A stretch of 64,000 bases of DNA from Pelecanus crispus (Eukaryota; Chordata; Aves; Pelecaniformes; Pelecanidae), in the NCBI RefSeq assembly GCF_030463565.1, contig NC_134652.1, positions 8,955,897 through 9,019,896 of the forward strand, in the 5' to 3' direction. Both the position numbers and the translations under genes were made by a program. The notes under the pieces were generated by a model. That model ran no database searches. It saw only the letters and a program-made list of their open reading frames with translations, and was not told the DNA's origin. Each line of letters opens with the position of its first letter. The stretch's first letter is position 1. Shown one piece after another: positions 12,201 to 20,931 of this stretch.

Positions 12201-15200
12201 TAGTCCATACTCATTATTAAACTCTGTTAATTCTCTAGTAAAATTATCTTCCTCTTCGGTCACTTTTCTCTTTGCAACTGTCTGAAAAAAAGAAAGGGAA
12301 AATTGAATGTTCAGGTGAAAAAAAGAAAATCTTTGTTAAGCTAGGCAGACTGAAACACACTGTTGTAGTTTATCCTTAAACTTGTAGTATAAATGTAGTA
12401 TATTTACTTTTCCTGACTTATGAAAACATGAAAATGGTCTACAGCTCTATAATTTTTTCTGTTGTTTTAAACTTTTTTTTTCTGCAAAAGTGAAGGATAT
12501 ATTCTTAACAATAAAACATTTAAAAATTCACTACATTATGTTACAGACTTGTGCCAGTAGTCTTTCAGTTCAACTCTTTATTGAAATCAGTAGAAAGTTC
12601 TGTTTAAAGTCGGTAGCATAGTATGGTCACTCTTTTTAGATTGTTATGAAATGAAATAAAGGCGGTGTTTATTCCTCTGCAGGATGCAGACTTACTTTAA
12701 CTACCAAGAACGCTATAGTTGATAGGAAGTCACTGTTTAATTTTCTGGAAAAAATATTCTAAAGAGAAAGGCAGTATTACATTCCTTTTAAAAAATCTTA
12801 ACTGATTGCTAAATAAAATAAAATAAAATAAAATGACCCCTATATACAGGAAGAAAGAAATGATAACCTATATATCAAACTTGACTGGTTACAATTAAGA
12901 GAAACTTCACACTTCTTCAAAGGCTATTTAGCTCTTATAGCTAAATAATTTTTCGATGATACTTATAATATTTATTTTTCTTTCTTTCTTTGTATACTTA
13001 GGATTGGGAATACTTTGGATGCTGAAGAAATATTTCTTAATTAAAAGGATATCTGCCTAAAGATTTAAGGTTAATAGTGGTGATTCATGCTGCATGTTTA
13101 AAATTTAGCTCTGCTGATTTAAAGTACAAATACATATGCAGAGAAGACTACTGATCTGTGGTGTTTCTTAATATCTACAGATCCAAGGATCCATAATGAA
13201 GTAAGATGAATGCAATATGCAGGTTAGCACAAGACAGAACTGAAAAGCTTGTTGGCTGTATATGTTGCAAGTAGCTACCTTTTAAGAGGTGGCTAGGTGT
13301 GTCTAGCATCAAAGAGATTGTGTGGTATGTCAGGATTCCTAAAATGTGGTGTTGGCCTCCCTGAGTTTTGCCTTTGATTCTTCTCAATTTGTTTTATTGT
13401 GGATGAGGCAGTCCAATTCAAGGTGAGACTTTCATGGGTTTCTTTTACAAAGGAAATAACATGTCAGAATTGGAGTTCGGTCATACAACAGCAGACATTA
13501 GAAAATGAAGTCAAGAATGTTAAATCAGCTTTGTAGATAAACTGCAGCATACATTACCTTAGATCATGGTTTAAATTAAAAGTCAGAATTGATCTACATT
13601 TACATTGTAAGTATGCTAGAGGGAAAAAATAATTCTTTTCCAGATTTAAAACATTACTTCTTCCATATTTTCAAATTTTAAAGCTGACTATGCTCATACA
13701 GTAGAAAAGAGCTGTCTGAATACCATAGCTGGAAACATACAGAGATTTTAAGAAGACTGCTTTTTTGATTAATAAGTTCAGCTTTCTGTTTTTCTAAGCT
13801 GTCTTCACGTTTCTTCAGAATTTCTAAGTAGAACTGTTTCTCAGACAGAAGTTGAACCTTCCAAGAGAGAGAAGAAGAAAAAAAAGGTTATAAAGTAAGG
13901 TTATTGTTTCATTGTTTCATATACTTTGATATTGTACATAAGGATCCTGGTCCAGTTAAAACACAGCTGGCATAGGTGCTGGACTAGCAAAAGCATAACA
14001 GCTCTTTTTTCCCCCAGTAATCTTCCAATATACCACTAAGCTTTTGAAAAGTATCCTTTCTTTAAAAGACACATTTAGTGCTGGTCCATCTGTCTAAAAT
14101 GGCATTTTAAAGTCAGCTCAGTTTAGAGAAATTTTTTTCAGGTTAAACCCAGGAAAAATCTTGATCATATGGGATCTTTTACCCAACATAATATAGTGTC
14201 CTCCATCCAGTTGTGTAAAGCTCATGATGTACCAAATCAGACAATAATATCAGAGAGACAGTGGTCCAACATCATTGTTTTGACTGAATGATCATCAACC
14301 CTGCAAAGCTACTACTGCATATGCAAAGGAGGGAGGGATATGTTCATATTTTTCTGAGAAGAATTTCTGGAATTCTTAGCAAAGGAGGTGTAACAGAAAT
14401 TAGCTCACTGGTTAAAGACAGTTTGTCCATAACCACCCCAAGCCCCAAACTTCTATTTTGCATATATTTTTAGTTTTATTAATTTTAAACAGTAATTTAT
14501 CTGATAGAAGGGTATGCCATTCAACCTTTGCATTTTCAAGATTTGCTGAGGAGTTCTTTTCAATTTTCCAGCTTATCTACTGTATCATTGTCTAACCTAA
14601 GTTAAGATATATGGTGGGATAAACTATAACAGCAGATAAATAGGGAACAGCTAAGTGTTGAAGAGTCTTAAAGAATGAGAATCATTCATCTGATGAAGTG
14701 AGGAAAAGGAGGTCAAGAGAACGACTCAGACTGTAATACTCGGAACAATGAGAAGGGAAAGTCAAGTTAGCAGAATTGCCCACAGACTGTAAAGGCACAG
14801 GGTAAGTATCAGGAAGTAAAATGAATAGTCAGGCTGATACATGACTGTGTGTGCAGAAGCAGAAAAGACCAAATAATAGTGATATTACAGAGGTAAAAAT
14901 GAAAAGATTGTAAAATGAAATAATGTAGATGATTTTGGAGAGGGTGTAGATGAAGTTCATCTGATCAAAAAAGGAGGGGGATAGTGGAAGCAAATGCTCT
15001 AAGACTAGAATACAAGAGTTGGAAAGGACCAAATTTTTTCCTTATCCCTGATATGGCCTGCATGCTAAGTGTCCAGGAAGAGCTTGCTCAGGAATTAATT
15101 AATTAAAATTAATTATTAATTCAAAGAGAGTAGATGGTCTTATACCATGCTATTTATATTACTGAACATAACTAGCTGCAGTGTAGTTTCTCCATCTGTA

Positions 15201-17824
15201 AGATGCCAACTTAATCTATGCATTTGTAACAGATTTTTTTTAAGAAATCATTGAGCCATGAAAAGCAAAATGCTGTAATTTGGGTTCTAATTACATGCTA
15301 CCTGATTTTACAGGACAGAGGAAAAAAATAGCATTTCCTAGGAATCTTTGATTGACCACAGGCAGTCTCTGTGAAATAGATGTCAGAACACTTTGAACTC
15401 AGTCTCATCTGCTTGGTCAGGCATAAGCTGCTGTGCATGCACATGCTTGGATACGTATGCTTGTAAAGAAGTGCAGTTATTTGGTGCGAGACAAACTGAA
15501 CAGCATTAGCTGAACAGCATTATTTAATACTATTTGAATTACATTAACTATTGTAGACATATGTAAACTTAATTCCTGTACTGAAAAATAAATTACTTTA
15601 AATAATCTCAATAACTATATAATCTTTAAACCTAAATATAGTCTGATTGAAATGCATTTTGCCATTCTGCTTGTTTTCTGTATAATTTACCATGTATAAA
15701 TGAATCAATGTCAGACTAAACAAGCAAGTAAAAATACTTTTGTGGACATCAGTGAGAATATTATTAATCCTGGTGGATAAAGCACATAAGATTTAATTAG
15801 GAATAGTTCTTCAGCTCTTCCCATTAGTCATTTACAATAATGGCTCTACTCTTGGGACCTTCTGTACCTACCACATAAACCTTGATTAGAAATCAATGCA
15901 TAAATAACAAATTAGTAGCATAAACATAAAATTGTGATGTTCATAAATAAATTTATGAGCAGGACTATGAAGGACTTTACCTAACAAGCAACAAGCAGAT
16001 ATACTCTATGTTGGTTAAATAAGTTACTATTTTAAAGCGCTTTTGGGCTCTGAGATTGTGGCACGCATAAATGCAAGCACGTGAATAACTGCTTGCATGA
16101 TTATAGTCTCAATTTGCAACCAGTAAATATTTGTAAATGAGTTGTCTTTTATGCTGATCCCCTAGCAGTACTGTTGATATTTACTATATATATTACATAG
16201 TCTTTTACAAAATGCAGAAGAGCCTCGTTTTGGAAGGATGCAAATCACCCCCCAAACATTTATTTTCGCAACTAGATGAGGCAATCTCCCACAGGTTCTT
16301 GAAGATGTTTATTTAAGTGATAGGATACGACGGCTCTGACTTCAAAGGAGGCTCCATATGCATTCCTGTTGCGCGTAGGCATTCTGCTAGCGCAGATACT
16401 TAAGAGCACAGGGGATGATATTTAGAGTTCATTTTCAGGCACAAGCAAATGGATTTTTTAAATCATTTGTAACCACAGGTACTAATGATGAAAAGTTCTG
16501 CAAAACTGGAAGCTTAATTGGAAAATATGTCTGCAGTTTGGTTAAATGGAAAGCATAATAAAATCTTAAAAACACTGAATAGATTCAGAAAATTTCCTCT
16601 GTCTTTGGCATCCCTGGAAAAACTCTTAGGCCTTGTAAGGCCTAAACTGTGAACCCAGGGTCAGAGGAAGATCTTTTGTGTATGACTCAAGATCCTGTGA
16701 AGCAAACACGGGGAATGTTTCCATATATTTTCTGTGAAAGGCCTTAAATGAAAGGCAGTGGGCAACAAAGGAATAGTTTCCGTGCCTCTGAAGAAAAGTG
16801 CTGTAACAAGTTCCAGAACTGTTAAGACAGGGAGGCTTGCACCGCACCTGAACGGCTAGTCTGCGTCCGGCTGACGTGTGGTGGCTGTGTCTTGCGCACG
16901 GACTGACCTGACACGCTGGTCTGCTCCCTGCCAAGCTCCATCCGTGGAGCAGGAGAGACTTTCAGGTGCACGTGTCCTGTCTCCAGGGCTTCCAGGTTTT
17001 GGAAGCGTTACATGGAAATGTTCCTACCCCTGAGGGGAGCCAGTCCCTGAACGCAGCCAGGGGCCAGCCTGAAAGGTGAGATTTATGTGAGGGGAAAGAT
17101 GTTGGCAGACCTTTTTTCACTACAGAAACGCACGGTGTAAGTTTTCTCAGTGCTGTGTTATTCAGTAGGTGAAGCATACTCCTTGAAAGTGTTTATGAAA
17201 CTATTCCTGAAATAATAGGTCATGTATTTGTAAATATAATGTATTTCATTATTATGTATACTATAAACATGCCTGCTTACCTTAGTTTCTAATTTCATTT
17301 TTGCAGTGCTCAGCTCTTCTTTTGTTTGGTTCATTTTTTCATAACTTCTCTTTATGTCGAGTTTAGCTGCAACACAACAAAAACCTGTAAGGATGTGTGC
17401 TCAGTTTGTAAAAGTTACAAACTTAGTTTCTAATTTCATTTTTGCAGTGCTCAGCTCTTCTTTTATGTGGTTCATTTTTTCAAAACTTCTCTTTATGTCA
17501 AATTTAGCTGCAACACAACGAAAACCTGTAAGAATGCGCGCTCAGTTTGTAAAAGTTCCATTCTTATAAAAACATGCCATTGGCAAGCAGCAGCCAGCCC
17601 GGCTGCCTGCCGAGCTTTCAGTGACAAAGATCCCCTGGTGACAGCAGAGTGGGGCCACCCTGCTTTCCCCCCCGGGAAATGGAGAGGCCATTAAGAGTGG
17701 TCAGTGCTGCCGCCGGACCCACAAGATGGCGGCCATGGGGGAGACCTTGTTGGATGAGGCGTCTCTTCTCCCTCGCCTGCATCTCTGTGAGCTGTATTTG
17801 CTGGAACAAAGCATCCAGGTTCAT
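9166..17824 (-). CDS. CCDC172: CCDC172, coiled-coil domain-containing protein 172 (exons 1-6; 3' end not found)
   Basis: Spliced gene on the minus strand. CDS segments are 17746-17824, 17281-17366, 13741-13857, 12116-12281, 10018-10119 and 9166-9268. Joined, they give about 217 codons with no stop and matching phases throughout. The product aligns without gaps to human CCDC172 (about 258 aa, recalled), including the start MNLDALFQQIQLTE, the block EEEDNFTRELTEFNNEYG and the block AEKVQVTEKCQTDPECL. It is rich in Glu, Lys, Leu and Gln, as expected for a continuous coiled coil, with no signal peptide or membrane segment. In rodents the family member is a testis protein of the sperm midpiece reported to bind tektin-2. 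The last roughly 40 residues were not found in the left 9 kb. GFRA1 lies divergently upstream. The gene has a tandemly duplicated exon 2. Confidence 0.9.
9269..10017 (-). other. CCDC172 intron 5
   Basis: 749 bp, GT...AG in minus-strand reading (GTGTGC donor at 10012-10017, TTTAG acceptor beside 9268). AT-rich, with no repeat or open frame of note. Confidence 0.8.
10018..10119 (-). CDS. CCDC172: CCDC172 exon 5
   Basis: 102 bp. The acceptor is ...TTTTTTCTTAG before AAATGGAG and the donor is CTCAAAG|GTGTGC. Phases are 1 in and 1 out. It encodes (E)MELMEHKNVQLNALKLQKNE then LKQDLFTLQSKLK, aligning to human EMKSMEH...QLNELQKQK...LFTLQRKLK without gaps. Confidence 0.9.
10120..12115 (-). other. CCDC172 intron 4
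   Basis: 1996 bp, with a strong GTAAGT donor beside 12116 and an AG acceptor at 10120-10121. It contains the CR1 copy at about 10954-11690. Nothing else is recognised in the remaining AT-rich sequence. Confidence 0.8.
10954..11690 (-). mobile_element. CR1 LINE 3' fragment, diverged
   Basis: It begins on the plus strand with 'AATCATAGAATCATGATACT', the inverted form of the CR1 3' terminal ATTCTATGAT-type repeats, followed by 'GGAAAGGACTTTGAGGGGTC'. Further right are reverse-complement CR1 phrases such as 'CATCCAAAACTAGATGCACA' and 'CCTGTGATCCATGATGACTC'. About 740 bp of the 3' half is kept with many substitutions and small indels, so it is older than the copy at 6.6 kb. It sits in CCDC172 intron 4 in the gene's own orientation. 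The right edge is approximate. Confidence 0.88.
12116..12281 (-). CDS. CCDC172: CCDC172 exon 4
   Basis: 166 bp, the largest exon seen here. The acceptor has a strong pyrimidine tract (...CCCTTTCTTTTTTTCAG) and the donor is AAAATG|GTAAGT. Phases are 0 in and 1 out. It encodes TVAKRKVTEEEDNFTRELTE, then FNNEYGLTSNRDLLIKKKAK, then TEINDLENEAALLKN. It is collinear with the human KKTITEEEEKF...FNNDYE...SDLENQANMLK segment, and is the best-conserved part of the protein in this window. Confidence 0.93.
12282..13740 (-). other. CCDC172 intron 3
   Basis: 1459 bp with a GTATGT donor (plus strand ACATAC at 13735-13740). It holds a short (AAATA)n repeat at 12811-12833 and a TTTC-rich stretch near 12980. 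No gene is recognised. Confidence 0.8.
12811..12833. repeat. (AAATA)n simple repeat
   Basis: More than four consecutive AAATA units, followed by ATGACC. A short microsatellite within CCDC172 intron 3. Confidence 0.9.
13741..13857 (-). CDS. CCDC172: CCDC172 exon 3
   Basis: 117 bp, 39 codons, phase 0 on both sides. The acceptor follows a long CT-rich tract (...TCTTCTTCTCTCTCTTGGAAG) and the donor is ATCTCT|GTATGT. It encodes VQLLSEKQFYLEILKKREDS then LEKQKAELINQKSSLLKIS. It matches the human VQQLSEKLF...LKTREN.LEKQ segment without gaps. Confidence 0.92.
13858..17280 (-). other. CCDC172 intron 2
   Basis: 3423 bp with canonical GTAAGC donor (plus strand GCTTAC at 17275-17280). Most is AT-rich and featureless. 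There is an AT-rich near-palindrome at about 15094-15121. From about 16600 to 17110 the composition changes to GC-rich with many CpGs and several overlapping open frames on the minus strand. I do not recognise that patch. Confidence 0.75.
17281..17366 (-). CDS. CCDC172: CCDC172 exon 2, copy A (distal copy, canonical donor)
   Basis: 86 bp: two bases complete an Ala codon begun in exon 1, then 28 codons, ending in phase 0. The acceptor is ...TTTTTGTTGTGTTGCAG and the donor is ACTAAG|GTAAGC, both strong. It encodes KLDIKRSYEKMNQTKEEL then STAKMKLETK, collinear with human RSEITRCREKI...TEELNEEKIKLESK. This copy has the better donor and makes a normal-length protein, so I take it as the default exon 2. 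A second copy lies 141 bp to the right. Confidence 0.88.
17419..17507 (-). CDS. CCDC172: CCDC172 exon 2, copy B (candidate alternative exon)
   Basis: The second exon 2 copy, nearer exon 1. The acceptor (...TTTTCGTTGTGTTGCAG) is intact and the reading frame is open. It differs from copy A at four residues: Leu/Phe, Tyr/Phe, Gln/His and Thr/Ile. The original donor is lost, because ACTAAG is followed by TTT. A new GTAACT three bases further could serve as a donor, which adds one Phe and keeps phase 0 into exon 3. Only 52 bp (17367-17418) separate the two copies, too short for a normal vertebrate intron. Splicing B to A would also shift the frame. If used at all, B should replace A. Use is unproven, and it may be a dead duplicate. 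Confidence 0.5.
17508..17745 (-). other. CCDC172 intron 1 (to the nearer exon 2 copy)
   Basis: 238 bp if exon 2 copy B is used, or 17367-17745 if copy A is used. The donor is CAACAAG|GTCTCC, weaker than the gene's other donors. The exon 1-proximal half is GC-rich and carries a YY1-like motif. Confidence 0.7.
17723..17734 (+). promoter_or_regulatory. YY1-like motif AAGATGGCGGCC
   Basis: An exact match to the AAnATGGCGGC consensus of YY1, which in vertebrate TATA-less promoters often lies just downstream of a start site in the sense direction. Here its sense is plus, opposite to CCDC172, and it falls in CCDC172 intron 1 about 90 bp from the start codon. It fits a short bidirectional promoter. 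No binding data are available. Confidence 0.5.
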
Positions 17825-17914
17825 TTCTGTCTTCTCGTGGAGTCTGTGGGCTCTCCGGGTCTTGCTGTCTTTGTGGAGGGCTGCTTGATTAAAGCTGGGA
17901 TGCCCTGGAGGAAG
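17726..17914 (+). other. Open frame antisense to CCDC172 exon 1, ending at a splice donor
   Basis: 63 codons from an ATG with a strong start context (A at -3, G at +4), in the YY1-like motif. It begins MAAMGETLLDEASLLPRLHL and ends MPWRK exactly at a consensus donor, GGAAG|GTGAGG. It overlaps CCDC172 exon 1 on the opposite strand. The Leu-rich content of its first half could simply be the antisense reading of coiled-coil codons. I do not recognise the protein and found no following exon, so this is only a candidate first exon of a divergent transcript. Confidence 0.25.
17746..17824 (-). CDS. CCDC172: CCDC172 exon 1 (start codon)
   Basis: 79 coding bp: 26 codons plus one base. The ATG at 17824-17822 opens MNLDALFQQIQLTEMQAREK then RRLIQQ. 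Human begins MSLESLFQHI and continues with the same length to the exon border, so this start is well supported. The donor is CAACAAG|GTCTCC. The 5' UTR extends rightward from 17825; its end cannot be seen. Confidence 0.92.
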
Positions 17915-18260
17915 GTGAGGCTGGGCCTGTCCAGAGCCCTTCCCTCAGGGCTCTGCACCCTGCCAGACCTTGGCTCTGCCCTCTGGCCTCTGCCTCCCTG
18001 GGGTCAGGAAAGAAACCCCAGACCACAGAGGGACGCGACCGTGGTAGATGGGATGCGGCTGAGGACAACGAGGTGACAGAGTGGGACGTGTGGGCTGCAG
18101 AAAGTAGGGGGGTGAGAGTGAACCTCTGGCAGAGGGAAATGTGGATGACTGGCTGGGGGACCCCACCTGGGAAAAACGGGAAACGGACACAAGCAGGCAG
18201 AGAAGTAGCACAGTAGGAGCAGGAGAAAGAAGATTATCTGGCTAGGCAAAAGGCAGCTGA
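17825..18260 (-). promoter_or_regulatory. CCDC172 upstream region, GC-elevated
   Basis: Sequence upstream of the CCDC172 start, richer in GC than its surroundings, with no TATA box that I can see. It probably holds the 5' UTR and core promoter. The open frames seen here on both strands are what GC-elevated DNA produces by chance. Confidence 0.4.
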
Positions 18261-20888
18261 CACAGAATCTTGTCAAACTTGCGCACATTTGTGAAACATT
18301 GGTTCTGACTCAGAGTATGGGGAGTTTTGATCAAACAGCTCTGACTTTATTTCTCTGGGACCACACACTTTATACAGGTTTTGTGTTCTTCAGAACCTTT
18401 TTTTTTTTTTTTTTTACCCCTTCCTTTTTCTATGGAGTGATCACCATCCTTTTTAAATATTATATTTGCTCAGATTTTTTTGTCTTTTGAAGATTGATGT
18501 CTAAGCTTAGCAGTTAAGGAAGTGGGTTAAAATCTGCCATCATACAGAAGAAGATGGTAAAGCTGACTACATAAAACTTAAGTAATGGTGATCAGGCTCA
18601 ACTCAGCTGCATTTCACCGTTAGTGTAAAATGACAGTGTTTCTGTTCCAGTTGGTCTCAGTAAGCAAAGATCATAACGTAGCCCATTGCGTGCTCTTCTG
18701 AAGCATACTTGTGTATGAGTTTACTATGCTCTGACCTTCTGCAACTTTCTGGTTTGTACATTACTGGATGGTATGCCAGGAAACGTAAATACCCAGTTGA
18801 AAATGTAATTCATACTATGGGGTTTGTTCTTACCTCTTGAAAAGGATTAACTACATTCCCCACAGCGAATACCTATGTGAAGTTGGCCTATTTGCTTTGA
18901 GGCAGAAAAAGCCTGGAGGAATGGAACTTTATAGCCTTCCAGCCTTTTTATCATTGAAAAAGATTAGGATTATTGACAGTCCTGTCTTGTTAAAGAGTTT
19001 TCCTTGGAGGAGATACTGTCTTAGAATAGACTGCAGCAGCAAAGTTCAGAAATTAGAAAGAGAAAATCTTTGACCGTAAAAAGCAAAACATTTATACATG
19101 AGAGTACAAATGTCTTATTAGTGAAAAAAATGTTCTAAGTTAGCAGAATGAAACTAAGAATTCTGGAAAAATGTTACGCTATAACATTTACCACTTTAAA
19201 AGTGCCATGTTATAGCTGATAGTGTGCTATAAAATGGTGCTTTTTAAAGAAAAGACATTGCTCCATCTAAGAAAGAAAATGTGGGTTCTGATGAAATTTA
19301 AAAACCTGAAACTAGCACATTATGTTGCAGGAAATGCAATTATTTTTTAAAATGGAACAAAGTGCAACTGAGGGAGAAGAGTTCACAAAAGTGAATTTAG
19401 AAAATGTTTCAGAAGTGAAGCTTCCTACCCAAAGGCCAAAGGAAAAGCGGATGAGTCAAACGGGAACATTTGGTGATTGAGACAGTGATTTGTTATACAG
19501 GTCTGATGAGTGAAAAAGTCATTTTACAAAATTCAAGAAAATGAACTGCTCTATCAGTGGATCAAGCAGAAAATAAAATGAAAAGCTTTCTTTGAAGTTT
19601 TTGAGACTTGACTGCTTTTGTGTTTCAAACTGAGAAAGCTGCTGTAGGCTGGCATAGTGTTCAGTGTCACTTATTAAAGAAACGACTGTATTTCGTGGAG
19701 GGTGCTTCAGTGCCTGTAATTATGGCAAAGGAACTGCTCTCCCTAGAAAGAAGAGTCTGGCTCCAACTGTACTTCTCACTGTCTGAGAATGATGATTCAG
19801 TGCGATGAACAGTTGTGCAAAAGAACCCTTCAGAGACTGAAGAAATACAAAGTGGGACAAGTATTTGACATTAAGCTTCGTAGCTTTTGACTCCTGCAGC
19901 TATTTGCCATGTGCTTGATTTTTACATGGTAAATAACACACAATAATAACTCAGGACTGTATAAAGTGAACCATGCATGTGAAACATATACAAGGGCTTT
20001 CAGACTCGGGGTCAAGGCCGTTACTTCAAAGGTGTGTAGTTGCCTGGCTCCCATGGAAATGGATGAGATGGTATGAACCTAAATGTTTCAGAATAAAAGT
20101 AAAATGTCAATTATCTTTGCTCAACTCCAAGTTTTGCAAAGTATAAGATCTTTTGTAAATCACTAGCTGTTAGAAAGGTGACTTTAATTTTATTCTGTCG
20201 GTCATATCAGTACATCCTAATCTTAATCTATATCTGTATCTTAATCACTGTGCTGTAATCAGGTCATGTCTTTCCAGTGTACTTCAAAATTAGTAATTGC
20301 CCTTTGTAATCAGGCTGCTGTTCTAATAGTAAAGTTTCTTCTACAAGTTTATTCTCTAGTTTGTGTAGGAAGAAGAAAAGAAAGATTTTGTTTGTAATTT
20401 CAAGTCACTATAAAAATATTTATTAGTGTAATTTATTTCTAAATCATATATGCTCAGATTGTTTCAAAAATTGTTTTTCTGAAAGCCAAAAATGAAAGAG
20501 GCAAAGGTATAGAACTGTCAGGGTAAAAATGAGTTGATGCAATATGGTTTTCACCATAAAAAACATATAGTAGAAACTAGAAATTATAGGATTATAGTTA
20601 CAAATAGATTTCCTCTTTTATTCTTAAGCACTGTTAGTATTATTTTTTCCATATACAAACTATACTGCTTACTTTTGAAATGTTGTATTTTAGCAAACCT
20701 TCTTCCCAAACTACTACTCTTTGGTCTTCCTTTGTTCTTGATGGTCTTTGTATTTGCCATCTACTTTTGCACTAACTTTTTTCTACCTTACATGAAGGAA
20801 TAAAGCAAAATTATTGTGTGGCATAAATTCACAGCTATCATTTTGTCTTCAGTGCTGAAGTCTGAGCTCTCCTTTACTGGGAAAGAGC

Positions 20889-20900
20889 ATATATATACAT

Positions 20901-20931
<31 letters not shown>
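20889..20931. repeat. (AT)n / (AC)-interrupted microsatellite
   Basis: About 43 bp of alternating AT with CATACATACAT interruptions in the left half and an uninterrupted AT run on the right. Likely polymorphic in length. Confidence 0.95.

Larger units (their letters stand above)
17281..17557 (-). repeat. Tandem duplication covering CCDC172 exon 2
   Basis: Two 136-bp units at 17281-17416 and 17422-17557, separated by five bases (ACAAA), with a repeat offset of 141 bp. I count nine mismatches, about 93% identity and no indels. Each unit contains the whole 86-bp exon 2 plus about 50 bp of upstream intron including the acceptor. The unit edge falls exactly at the exon's donor, so copy A keeps GTAAGC while copy B is followed by new junction sequence. 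Confidence 0.97.

Noticed and set aside
12069..12263. 64-codon minus-strand frame starting MTEEEDNF as a separate small gene
   Set aside because: It is the interior of CCDC172 exon 4; the Met is internal, and the last residues read past the GTAAGT donor.
15094..15121. AT-rich near-palindrome (AATTAATTAATTAAAATTAATT)
   Set aside because: Explained by low-complexity AT sequence; no element boundaries or copies are apparent.
17618..17824. 68-codon minus-strand frame as an intronless gene
   Set aside because: Only the first 26 codons match CCDC172. After GTCTCC the reading is intron 1.
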